A DNA stretch of 64,000 nt, from positions 38,354,732 through 38,418,731 of the forward strand of contig CP136065.1 of assembly GCA_032622095.1 (NCBI GenBank). Reading direction: 5' to 3'. Both the position numbers and the translations under genes were made by a program. This stretch comes from Siphonodentalium dalli (Eukaryota > Mollusca > Scaphopoda > Gadilida > Siphonodentaliidae). Positions 23,031 to 34,187 of the stretch are shown here, piece by piece. Below the pieces are notes generated by a model. It was given only the letters and a program-made list of their open reading frames with translations. It made no database searches and had not been told where the DNA came from. Every line of letters starts with the position of its first letter. Positions within the stretch are counted from its first letter, which is position 1.

Positions 23031-24204
23031 TCTATACTATATATTTTGAGACTTCGTATATATGTGTGTATATATGTGTGTATATATGTGTGTGTGTACT
23101 TCATAGAATCCAAAACGACTGATCCGATCGAGCTCAAATTTCGTATGTAAGTGTAAAATCCCACCGACACCGCCGTAGATGTGTTTTCGAGAAGCTCTGA
23201 GCACCCTTTATCCACTCCCAGTCATCGAAATCAGCTCAAACGGCACGGCCGGGGTTAATAACGTCATTATATATATATATGAAGTCAGAGTCTCCAAAGT
23301 TATACCGGAACAAACACGTGTTTACGTCGTCTTGGGGGTCCACGATGGGAGTCTGACTTCAATGCAATGTTATCGCTCGAAACACGTGTTTACTTCGTGT
23401 TGAGGTTCACGATGGGAGTCTGACAATTGTTATCGCTCGAAATAGTACATTAGGACGGGAACGGCTGGACAGATTGAGCTCAAACTTCCTATCTAAAGGT
23501 AAAATACCACGTACGATGTCGTCCACGCGTTTTCCAGAAGCTCCGAGCACCCGTACTCCACTCCCAGTCATAAAAATCAGCTCAAACGGCACGGCCGGGG
23601 TTAATAACGTCATTATATATATATATACGAAGTCAACGTTATTAGCATCTGCATTGAGTGCATTTCCTAGAACGCAACACGTGTTTTACGTCGTCTTGAG
23701 GTTCACGATGGGAGTCATTTCAATGCAATGTTATCGCTCGAAACACGTGTTTACTTCGTGTTGAGGTTCACGATGGGAGTCTGACATTTCAATGCAATGT
23801 TATCGCTCGAAATATTATGCAGAAAGGCAGATCTCGGAAACGGGTGGAGCTATCGACCTGAAATTTGCTATGTGAATGTATCTTGCACCGGGTACAAATT
23901 TTATCGGGTCGCCGAGTCCATGCGACGCCCGTGCAGCGCATGCGCAGACGAGATCTCGGAAACGGGTGGAGCTATCGACCTGAAATTTGCTATGTGAATG
24001 TATCTTGCGCCGGGTACAAATTTTATCGGGTCGCCGAGTCCGTGCGACGCCAGCTTCGCGCATGCGCAGACCAGATCTCGGAAACGGGTGGAGCTACCGG
24101 GTACAAATTTTTCTTATTGAAACGCGTGGAGCTAAAAATTAAAAACAAATATTAAAAAAATGTCATGTTTCGGACAAGCCGCCGGTGGCGGGCTAACCTG
24201 CTAG
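23031..24204 (+). mobile_element. Helitron-like element 4 (tandem duplicate of element 3)
   Basis: Same start and end motifs and the same internal order as element 3 over 1174 bp with few differences. Joined to it with no intervening base, which indicates recent head-to-tail duplication. Confidence 0.7.
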
Positions 24205-25416
24205 TACTATATATTTTGAGACTTCGTATATATATATGTGTGTGAGTACTTCATAGAATCCAAAACGCGTGTACAGATTGAGCTCAAACTTCCTATGTAA
24301 GTGTAAAATCCCACCGATACGACCGTGGTCGCCTTTTTGAGAAGCTCAGAGCACCGTCTCTCCCTTCCCAATCATCAAATTCACCGCAATCGGCACTTCG
24401 AGTTTAATTGATATTCGCTCACGATCCAAGAGGAGTAACTCTACATTTTGTTATATATCTGTATATGTATATTTTTATATCCATATTCACTTAAACTGCT
24501 AAACCCGTTGAGCCAAAACTTGCTAATACCTCGCAAAATATAGAATTTACATTTTCTGATGTATACATTTTTTGTTACGGCTGAAAATCTTAGTCTATTT
24601 CCGAAACATTCATATAAACAAGCTCTAAACTTACACCCCTCGATTCCTGCTAACTCACGCAGCTATACACACTGCCCCAAACCGTGAACGCCAACGACAT
24701 TGTTGGCGAGAAAATAGCCCCCAAGCCGTAAATATCAACAAGAACGATATTACTAAATACACGTTTTCGGCAATGTGAGAGTTTTCGGGGAGCCGTGATG
24801 CCAACAACAACGACCCGAAGCCCTGAATGCCAACAACATATTCAATGCAATGTTATCTATTATGCAGAGAGATTTCACGACATTACGACGGGTACGGCAG
24901 ACTCGAAATATTATGCAGACAGATTTCCCGACGGGAAGCGTTTGTTTTAAATTCAATGCAATGTTATCGTAGAGAGATTTCACGAAACAAAGAATGCGTT
25001 GTCTGTCGTTCCTAGGAAGGGGGGATTTCTACGGGTAAATTTTTCCGCCAGAAACAAACAAATTAATTAAAACAATTTAAAATATAATTTCAATTCAATG
25101 CAATGTTATCGTAGAGAGATTCCACGAAACAAAGAATGCGTTGTCTGTCGGTCCTAGGAAGGGGGGATTTCTACGGGTAAATTTTTCCGCCAGAAACAAA
25201 AAAAATAATTAAAACAATTTAAAATTTAATTAAAAACAAAAAAAATTAACAATAAAAAAACAATTCAGAAACAAAATATATTAAATTTAAAAAACATTAA
25301 ATTCATATTAAAAAATAAAAAACAAAAATAAATAAAAACAAAATAATTACAAAAATGTCATGTTTCTGAAACAAAGCCATGGGACGAATGCCGCCAGTGG
25401 CGGGCTAACCTGCTAG
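24205..25416 (+). mobile_element. Helitron-like element 5
   Basis: Begins TACTATATATTTTGAGACTT (the TC has been lost) and ends GCCGCCAGTGGCGGGC hairpin plus CTAG at 25413-25416. The interior differs from elements 3-4: repeats of ATTCAATGCAATGTTATCGT (about 24955 and 25094) and an A-rich region 25190-25350. Confidence 0.65.
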
Positions 25417-25441
25417 TCTACTATATAATTTGAGACTTCCG

Positions 25442-25472
<31 letters not shown>

Positions 25473-26292
25473 TTTATAGAATCGAAAACGGCTGGCTCGA
25501 TTGAGTTCAAACTTCCCATCTAAGGGTAAAAATCAACGAACACCGTAGTTGTCGCGTTTGGAGAAGCTCTGAGCACCCTTTATCCACCCCCCAATCATCA
25601 AAATCACCGCAATCGGCACTTCGAAGTTAATAGCGTTGATATATAAAGAGCGTTAGTTTTCCGCAGTGTCTATATAAAGAGCGTCGTTTTCAATTCAATG
25701 CGATGTCTCTGTATGACGGGAGTCTGACTGTCGCTCGAAATATGACGGGAAGCGTTTGTTCCTAAGAACGCGGATCGGGTAAGTTTTTCCGCCCTAGGTG
25801 AGCTCAAACTTCGTATATAAGTGTAAAAACACACGGGGATCGTCGACGTCGCATTGTGTGAAACATTCTTATGTCTGTCGTTCCTAGGAACGGGGGAATT
25901 TTTCTTCGGGTCAGTCTTAACCTTCAAACGGGTACCCACAAATTATATATTGTGACCCCGACATGACCTTGACCTTGAAAATGATCAATTCAAGGTCAAA
26001 TCGGGTATAATATTGAAAAACCCAATATCGTTCGTAGGAAGGGGGGATTTCATCGGGTAAATTTTTCCGCCAGAAACAAAAAAATAAAAAATTCAGAAAC
26101 AAAATATATTACATTTAAAAAACATTAAATTAATATTAAAAAATAAACATGTCATAAAATATCATGTTTCGGAAAAAATTCAGAAAAAAAATATATTACA
26201 TTTAAAAAACATTAAATTAATATTAAAAAATAAACATGTCATAAAATGTCATGTTTCGGACAAACGCCGCCGGTGGCGGGCTAACCTGCTAG
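25417..26292 (+). mobile_element. Helitron-like element 6
   Basis: TCTACTATATAATTTGAGAC start, an (AT)n run at 25440-25470, and end hairpin GCCGCCGGTGGCGGGC with CTAG at 26289-26292 followed by T. Last of the array. Near its 3' end an internal A-rich segment of about 75 bp is duplicated (26090-26160 / 26175-26250). Confidence 0.65.
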
Positions 26293-26469
26293 TATATTAT
26301 ATATAGACAAAATTCATACAGCTAAACATTCTTTTTCTGAAACAACGTACGTCATGCGGTGGTAAAAATTTGACTGGAAACAGGTTGATATTGTAACTTC
26401 GAATATTTTGATTTTCATAACAATATTCAGTGTAATGTATTGGATTACTTTCTATTTTAAACTGGCATG

Positions 26470-26675
26470 CATGGATCCATCCAGCCCCGTCCGTGGTTTT
26501 AGTGCTACAGGTCAAGTTCTGGAGTAGCATTCCATATATGGAAATCATGAATATTCAAAAGCTCAACTGATATATAGAATTCATGAATATTCAAAAGCAC
26601 CATATCTGGAATGCTACTCCAGAACTTTGACATGTAGCAATAAAACCATGGAACGTGGCTGGATGCTCAAATATA
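26470..26675. repeat. inverted repeat (GGAGTAGCATTCCATAT arms)
   Basis: TTCTGGAGTAGCATTCCATA at 26518 is mirrored by ATCTGGAATGCTACTCCAGA at 26607; flanking GTGCTACAGGTC / GACATGTAGC and CATGCATGGATCC / GGCTGGATGC also pair. Interior ATTCATGAATATTCAAAAGC occurs twice as a direct repeat. Confidence 0.5.
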
Positions 26676-26779
26676 GCCGCGATTCAGTGGCAAGACAATT
26701 TCCGACAATCGCGCATTGTTCCGCTTCCAGATTCGGAAACTTCAATGAATATGCAAATGGGATAGCAAGTGTTTGGGGC

Positions 26780-27025
26780 CGAACTCTTATGACTAATGTG
26801 TAGGTTTTCTACACAAAATGTGTAGCCCTGCTACACAATCATTATTCAGTTTTGATCTTAAACATATTTGTGTAGTATATGCATGTGTAGTTGCATATTC
26901 GTACACAACTTGTGTAACAATTTTTACACATAAATGGGTAAATATTTACACATTTATACACAACTGTGTGTATAAAATCAACACATATCCCTTACACATT
27001 TTGTGTAGGTTCTTGCACACACAGT
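26780..27025. repeat. TGTGTA/TACACA motif cluster
   Basis: About fifteen occurrences of TGTGTA or its complement TACACA in 245 bp, on both strands (for example ACACAAAATGTGTA and TACACATTTTGTGTA). Confidence 0.5.
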
Positions 27026-27264
27026 TCGTAGACAAGAAATGCAAGTTCAGTAGTCCGACCTGTGGGTATAGTTTTAAAGATATATGCAGATTTATATGTT
27101 AAAACTTTCATGGCGCATATAGTGGTATGTAGTGTTTTGTTCTGTACTGTGAGTTTTTGCTTTGAATGAACAAACCAGGGTCGAGGCGTGATTGCATAAT
27201 ATTAGTATTATTACAACAAATATTATATCCAAATTGACAACACACATCGTCATTCCTATATATT

Positions 27265-27440
27265 AATTAAATGCAGTGACTCTCGGTGGCGAAATCGTTT
27301 TCGTTAGTTTATTGCCGATGATGCGTCCCGAATCGAGTAGTAAATATTTACATTTGAGCGTAGTTCAGACGATGTTTTCTATGAAGTGGTACGGTCGATT
27401 TGCTTGAGATTTTCGGCGATATTAGTAGAATGGTACATTC
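27265..27440 (+). repeat. dispersed repeat Z, copy 2
   Basis: Shares TCGGTGGCGAAA, GTCCCGAATCGAG, GTTCAGACGATGTTTTCTAT and GGTCGATTTG with the inverse of 57885-58020; also related to 9245-9325. Confidence 0.5.
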
Positions 27441-27589
27441 ATCCAGTTGGCATATAGCGCTTGGATACTAACTGATCAGTTTCACGCACCCGAACAACTA
27501 CATAATATGTCTTTAAGACATGTATTGACTTCTTGATTTTTGTATTTCACGTGCTTCCGATACTTCAATAGGGATCTTTTTCAAGTGTT

Positions 27590-27800
27590 GTGATACATCT
27601 ATAATACATGTTTTTCAGCAGTAGACACCGAGTTCCAATATTTACCAACATAAAGATTTCTGCAGGCTATGATAGTTTTTGTGTCTCGTTGTTTTTGCCA
27701 TGCACTCCGGGCCGGCTCCAGGCAATATTTGCAATTATTTTTTCTACTTTATTTGACTATCCGTACTCGATAAGCACCAATAAGGGGGGTAGATCGAGGT
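27590..27800 (+). repeat. dispersed repeat flanking the Helitron array, right copy
   Basis: Counterpart of 19920-20215; see that entry. Confidence 0.45.
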
Positions 27801-28072
27801 ATCATATGTCAGTATTGATAGCCATAGGTGTTTAAGCAACAGCCGTCAAAGCTGCCCCAAGCGTCGATTAAATCGGAAGAGCAATTATGTCGAAAGTTGA
27901 GAATAATGTGAACCAGTCAATTTTTATAAAAGTGTCAATGTTTACGCGTAGCTTTTAGTTGCATTTCTTGTTTGCAAATATATAAATCTTTCAGAATTGC
28001 AGATACAATCTTCAAACCAGTGGATTCAATGGACGCCATGTACCTACATTTGAATTATATCCAGTTGTGGAT

Positions 28073-28596
28073 CATGCCATGCATGCATGACTCTCTACTC
28101 TGACTAACGCCCGTTAAAGAGATAATTTTCCACCAGTACAAAAACATGGGAACTTTTTGATGGTGTGGTGGGGAAGTGAATAACATTGAAAACACAGAGC
28201 AGGTAACATATTTGTTAGTTATTATATGTTCCGTAATAGTGTACTCCAATGTAGGTGAAGGTCCCACCTCGAAACTGCACGATTTAAGTGACTTTGTGAG
28301 CAATTTTGCTTTGCTCGCTTGCAATTATGGAATTTCTTTCGGGTAATTAATTCAATGTTTATTGCGTTATGATGCCGTTATCGGCTCACATATAAGGCGC
28401 ACACAAAACATACAATCGCGAGCTGCATGTATCCACCCCTAATGTGAAGTAGATTTTCGAGGAACAAGTATTAACAAAAATATATATTCTCTGCCTTGTT
28501 TGTTCAATGTTATAAAGTTCCCTGTCAGAACATCAAGGTTTTGTACTCGTGGAATATGATCGGGCGTTAACCAGAGAAGAGATCATGGCATGATCT
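28073..28596. mobile_element. R-family inverted-repeat element, copy 2
   Basis: Starts GATCATGCCATGCATGCATG and ends ATCATGGCATGATC. The arms share CTAACGCCCGTTA, ACCAGTACAAAA, TTATTATATGTTCC and GTAGGTGAAGGTCCCACCTC segments with copies 1 and 3. Confidence 0.6.
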
Positions 28597-29209
28597 AATC
28601 CCTTTACGAATCCACCAGCAGCCTGTATTTCGGGAAAGGTATCCAGTTTCCTGTAATTTCGAATTATTAGCATCAAGTCTGTCAAATGTCCAGCTATATA
28701 TATTGAATCCGATTGCACGAAGTTTCAAAATATGACCCTTCATATAGTGTTCGGTCTTTTCGCGACTGTTCGTGATGCGTCAGTATATATCGTAAAACTC
28801 CAATCTCTTCATATATATATTACCTTAATCGCAGAAGCTAAAATTTCAAAACTAAAAACCACATTGACTAATACGCGAGCTACATGTCATATACGTCTTA
28901 TTGTATCTTTTTTTTAAATCACTTAAAAAAAAACGCTCTTTAAAATCACAACTTCGGGAGAAAACGCTCTTTGACATAATTCTTCCGGGGGACGCTTTTT
29001 AAAAACATTCTTTAAACATGTTAATGATGTTCAGGGACGTGGCTAGAGGGTCGCTGTTGTGGGGGTGTCCACTTTGGGGAATTCCAACTGCACCCCCTTG
29101 AATCCGGCCGAACACAAGTTTTTTGCATAATTCCATTTGCACTCCCTTGCACCTCAGTGATCAGGCCTAATAGATTCATAAACCATGGTTCTACATGAGA
29201 ACATTCAGA

Positions 29210-29806
29210 TATTTGAACCTGAAAATTGCATAAATCCTAACATCTAGTGGTCCAACTCCAGACAAATGCGCACGGCTACGGACAAAAGACAATGACAAAC
29301 CGGTCCGACCATGCATGGTTGTTCGGCCGGGTGTGAGAAAATTTTGAAAACTAAACAAGAAAATCGCCAAATCCTAGCATCTAGACTGACCACAAGCTTG
29401 CTATTGTTGGAAATTTTAAACCTCATACTCACCCATAGGTTGGAAAATTCACTAACTGATGACAATTTCAGTCCACAATTTTGACCAAACGTAGTAAAAT
29501 ATTATTTTCTTAATTAAACTAATTAGCAGTTTTTTTTATTGGCCATGGTTCGGCCCGGTGTGTGAAAATTTTGAAACCTGAACACGAAAATCGCAAAATC
29601 ATAGCATCTAGACTAGCCTCAAGCCTTCCTGGAGTTGAACATTTCAAACCTGACACCCCCACTTAGGATGGAAAATTTCCAGCTGATGACATTTCCAATT
29701 CCAATGTTGACCAAATGCAGGACAGTATTGTTTTCTTAAATTAATTAGCAGTTGTTGACTGGCGACGGGGGAGGGAACAGGACACAAGCGTTCCAAGGGG
29801 TCCTAC
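29210..29806 (+). repeat. tandem repeat of about 245 bp
   Basis: Units share GGTTCGGCCxGGTGTGxGAA, AAATCxTAGCATCTAGACT, GGAAATTT, GATGACAATTTCA and TTTTCTTAAATTAATTAGCA. The next unit resumes after the inserted element at about 32062 (CAAGTGTTGGAAATTTCCAA). Confidence 0.55.
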
Positions 29807-32060
29807 TAAAACCCGACCGCACCCGACCGCACCCGACCGCACCCGACCGGACCCGACCGCACCAGACCGGACCGCCCCCAGGAGTCCGAGCGAGATGGGG
29901 TTTACACTATCGTGTAGAATGGATCCGAATGTACCAAAGTTCCAATCCCCAAGTCGATAGCTCGAGCGGACACGGCACTGTTAACCCCTGAATGGCGGCA
30001 GTTTCCGCCAGGTACGGGAAATCAAAAAAGGCGCCGACCGCACCTCCCCTGACTGCCTGACCACGGAAATGGACATTATATCATGAAGTGAATTCATGAA
30101 GTGAATAAATTAACCCATACGTTGCTGCCGAATTAGCTATAAATGTACGCAAAAACGCCGAAATTAACACCCTCCAACCGGACCGCCCCTAGGGGTGTGA
30201 GCAAGATGGGGTTTGCACTATCGTGTAGAATGGACCCGAATGTACCAAAGTTCCAATCCCCAAGTCGATAGCTCGAGCGGACACGGCACTGTTAAAGACA
30301 CGGTTGGCCTTGGCGGTGGGTATCCTGTGAAAATATCTCAACCCGTTAAAAACCGCCACAAACAGAAAGAACGTCAAAATGTAGATAGACTTTGTCCGTA
30401 TACAAATAAGAAATATCGCATAAACAGTATGTTATGGTCATATGTTTGACCATTGTTATCTAAACAAAAGCATAAAAAGTTACTTTTCTGGTGTTTGTTT
30501 ATATTATGATGGTAAACATAAAGAGCGTTCTTTGTTGGTGAATACTTGATATGGAACTAATAAAGAGCGTTTGTGTCATTTGTGTGTGATTATAGCCAGT
30601 AGCATTGTGCTGTCTTCTGTAACACAATCAGGCTCTTGCTTAGGTAAAATATAGTAGGTCTTTATGATAACATGCTGTTTACGCGATGGTCATGGTATGA
30701 ACGGAACTGTATGCGTTTTAATGTTTTTCTGTTTACGGTGTTTGGAACAAATATGAATATTATCGACAATTAAGGCCGCACTTGCCTTTAACCCGTACCT
30801 GGCGGAAACGGCCGCCAGTCAGGGGTTAACAGTGCCGTGTCCGCTCGAGCTATCGACTTGGGGATTGGAACTTTGGTACATTCGGATCTATTCTACACGA
30901 TAGTGCAAACCCCATCTCGCTCGGGCCCCTAGGGGCGGTCCGGTCGGCTGGTGTTAATTTCGGCGTTTTTGCGTACATTTATAGCGAATTTGGCAGCAGC
31001 GTATGGGTCAATGTATTCACTTCCGCTGCAGCTAGCGACTTGTCCGATCGCCCATGGATGCATATGGGTATTCACTTCATGATATAATGTCCATTTCCGT
31101 GGTCAGGAAGTCAGGGGAGGTGCGGTCGGCGCCTTTTTGGATTTCCCGTACCTGGCGGAAACGGCCGCCAGTCACAGGTTAACAGTGTCGTGTCCGCTCG
31201 AGCTATCGACTTGGGGATTGGAACTTTGGTACATTCGGGTCCATTCTACACGATAGTGGAAACCCCATCTCGCTCGGACCCCTAGGGGCGGTCCGGTCGG
31301 CGGGTGTTAATTTCGGCGTTTTTGCGTACATTTATAGCGAATTTGGCAGCAGCGTATGGGTTAATTTATTCACTTCCGCTGCAGCTAGCGACTTGTCCGA
31401 TCGCCCATGGATGCATATGGGTATTCACTTCATGATATAATGTCCATTTCCGTGGTCAGGCAGTCAGGGGATGTGCGGTCGGCGCATTTTTGGATTTCCC
31501 GTACCTGGCGGAAACGGCCACCAGTCAGGGGTTAACAGTGCCGTGTCCGCTCGAGCTATCGACTTGGGGATTGGAACTTTGGTACATTCTGGTCCATTCT
31601 ACACGATAGTGCAAACCCCATCTCGCTCGGTCCCCTAGGGGCGGTCCGGTCGGCGGGTGTTAATTTCGGCGTTTTTGCGTATATTTATAGCGAATTTGGC
31701 AGCAGCGTATGGGTTAATTTATTCACTTCCGCTGCAGCTAGCGACTTGTCCGATCGCCCATGGCTGCATATGGGTATTCACTTCATGATATAATGTCCAT
31801 TTCCGTGGTCAGGCAGTCATGGGAGGTGCGCTCGGCGCCTTTTTGGATTTCCCGTACCTGGTGGAAACGGCCGCCAGTCAGGGGTTAACAGTGCCGTGTC
31901 CGCTCGAGCTATCGACTTGGGGATTGGAACTTTGGTACATTCTGGTCCATTCTACACGATAGTGCAAACCCCATCTCGCTCGGACCCCTAGGGGCGGTCC
32001 GGTCGGGTGCGGTCGGGTCCGGTCGGGTCCGGTCGGGTGCGGTCGGGTTTTAGTAGGACC
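29799..32060. mobile_element. inverted-repeat element with 353-bp internal repeats
   Basis: Termini GGTCCTACTAAAACCCGACC and the exact inverse, each followed by repeats of the ACCCGACCGC / ACCCGACCGG type. GTTCCAAG directly outside both ends (29790-29797 and 32062-32069) is a probable 8-bp target duplication, as in hAT-type elements. The right side has copies of a 353-bp unit with CCCGTACCTGG at 30792, 31145, 31498 and 31851. The left side is the inverse of one unit plus part of a second. GTCGATAGCTCGAGCGGACA recurs in every unit. Confidence 0.65.
30292..30791. mobile_element. TTAA-flanked element (H family), copy 2, nested
   Basis: TTAA at 30292-30295 and 30788-30791. About 90% identical by eye to the inverse of 1174-1675 over the regions compared. 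It sits in a GTTAAC site of the 353-bp repeat, so it is younger than that element. Confidence 0.65.
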
Positions 32061-32459
32061 GGTTCCAAGTGTTGGAAATTTCCAACCTGACACCCCCCTA
32101 TAAGGTTGGAAAAATTCCGACTGATGGCCATTTCAGTCAAAAAATTTGACAAAAAGTAGGAAAATATGCAAATATTGGTCCCAAAACAATAAATTCATCC
32201 CAATAAATTGTTTGAAAATCAAACTACAAGAACATTTTCAACCTATTGTTGGTGTGAAATTTCCAACTAATGTTGTGTCAGGTATGAAATCTCCAAGTGC
32301 TGAAAATTGGGGGGGGGGGGGGGTGAGCGGTGTCCGCAGACGGAGATCGATATCAAGCTATAAAGCTATAGATAAGATCTTGTTAGCGCTACCAAGGCCT
32401 AACATTTTAAACAGGTTTACGCTGGTAAAGCATACCATTTTAATGATCGCGTGCTATTA

Positions 32460-32885
32460 GGGTACGTTCATACGCTGGCAAGTTTGAACGGTATGTTTTT
32501 GTGGGCAATTCGTCATAGAAAACCACATGGTGCCAGAATATGAACGGAAACATGCACATAACATCCATCTTTACCAAAGCTAACGACATGCGTGAGAAGT
32601 AACATTTATGTAGTTCCACTTGTAACAGTGCTACTGTAATTGGCCTTCAAATACCTCTATGAATTATTCTTGCGAGATAATTGCATGCTATATTTACAGG
32701 CAAATTCCGGTAGCATCGCTACAGGTGGAACTACAGAGATTTTACTTCTCACGTGGTTAGCTGTGGTATACAGATGCATCTTATATGGTTGTTTCCATTC
32801 ATATTGTGGCACCATATCGTTTTCTATACGACAAAATGCCTGCAAACCATACCGTGCACAATTGCCAGTGGATATGAACGTACCC
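32460..32885. mobile_element. PIF/Harbinger-like MITE
   Basis: Inverted ends GGGTACGTTCATA (left) and TATGAACGTACCC (right) with TTA on both sides (32457-32459, 32886-32888). The arms also pair further in (CTGGCAA / TTGCCAG, GTTCCACTTGTA / TACAGGTGGAAC, GAGAAGTAA / TTACTTCTC). A 3-bp TTA duplication is the PIF/Harbinger signature. Confidence 0.6.
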
Positions 32886-32904
32886 TTAGTAGTAGGGCGG
32901 CTCC

Positions 32905-33090
32905 GTGTCAAAAAAAGGGTGAATCGTGCATTTTAAGGTAAAAGCAACAAACTTTGTATACAATATCCTGAGGTGATATCTTGTGGATTTGGATATCATG
33001 CCAAGCTAGGGAAAGCCCATGGTTGCCATGGTAACCACCGAAAAACATATCCGCCAAAAATGCCAAATTGGCTTTTTTGCGGAAGTGCGA
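32905..33090 (+). repeat. dispersed repeat with X-box-like palindrome, copy 1
   Basis: Contains GGTTGCCATGGTAACC at 33021-33036. CGTGCATTTTA(A)GGTAAAAGC and GATATCATGCCAAGC match the inverse of 55960-56045. Confidence 0.5.
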
Positions 33091-33095
33091 TTTTG

Positions 33096-33330
33096 GTACC
33101 CCTCTCCCTGCACTGCACCCCTGACTCAAATAGCGCCACTTTTGCCATCTTGAAAGCACACGATTAGATTCCTCGTTTCATAGAGAAGAATGTGTATCAA
33201 CTTTGTGGAAATCGGCGCTAAACAGGTTTATTAATTATTGTGCACCTCTCCCCTTCCATGCATCCCTGACTCAAATGGCGCCACTATTGACGTCTATAAA
33301 CCACACCATTAGATTCCTCATGGACTAGTC
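33096..33330 (+). repeat. 147-bp tandem duplication
   Basis: CTGACTCAAATxGCGCCACT at 33121 and 33268, flanked by CCCCTCTCCCTGCACTGCA / CACCTCTCCCCTTCCATGCA and ATTAGATTCCTC. Confidence 0.6.
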
Positions 33331-33819
33331 GCGGCACAAGAAGAATCCAGAAAGGATGACACCGTAGCTGCTGTGATTACGCGTACATACATGTGGGCGA
33401 TTCAGTAACGATTGTTATCATATTATGAGAACTGGGAACTAGAAACTGGGGTTGGTCTGGGAACTAGTAACGGAATTCATGGAACTTGTGTAAGGGCAGA
33501 TATGAAGCTACTGACAAACTCACAAAAAACCTTCAACGGCATTACAGCACAATACATTGGGTTGATACAGTGCAATGCTAATATGGGTGAATCTGTGTTT
33601 AAAAAAAAATAAGAATTAAAAGATTATTTAGCTGGTTTTGAATGAGATGATATATACCGTACCACGGTGCCACACACCAATGCAAACTGTATGTACCGTA
33701 CTCTATATATGTAGACATCAGATGCTACATAGGTGCAGCTGTATCTCCCTGGTGGTGTTACTTGTAACAATCTTAGTCGACGAATCTTAATGCGCATGGA
33801 ATTATACCTGCTAAGTTAA

Positions 33820-34179
33820 GCTGAATAGGTCACTCTCATCGGTTTTCTGTGACAAAGTTACCCAGGTTCCTGAAATTGTGATAAAGTTACCCAGGTTGGA
33901 GAAGAATGTGATAAAGTTACCCAGGTTAATAATAGTTCATGTTTAGCAACAAATTATTGATTTTTGTGATATGTCTTAATTTATGCTTGATAAGGGCTAT
34001 TACTTGCCAAAAACTGAACAATATTCCCCTCTGTCACTTTTAAATCGAGTTGATATTGTGAGATTTGCTTAACCTGGGTAACTTTATCACAATTCTCACC
34101 AACCTGGGTAACTTTATCACAAAATTAGGAACCTGGGTAACTTTATCACAGAAAACCGGTGAGAGTGACCTATTCAGCC
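33820..34179. mobile_element. MITE with triplicated subterminal repeats, 8-bp TSD
   Basis: TAAGTTAA at 33812-33819 and 34180-34187; inverted ends GCTGAATAGGTCACTCTCA. Each end carries three copies of GTGATAAAGTTACCCAGGTT (one base varied in the first) spaced 27-30 bp, inverted at the other end. Layout and 8-bp duplication resemble a hAT MITE with transposase-binding repeats. Confidence 0.7.
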
Positions 34180-34187
34180 TAAGTTAA

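Noticed and set aside
20338-24155. Many 60-140 codon frames on both strands
   Set aside because: All follow the ~120-bp Helitron monomer; the opposite strands carry equivalent frames.
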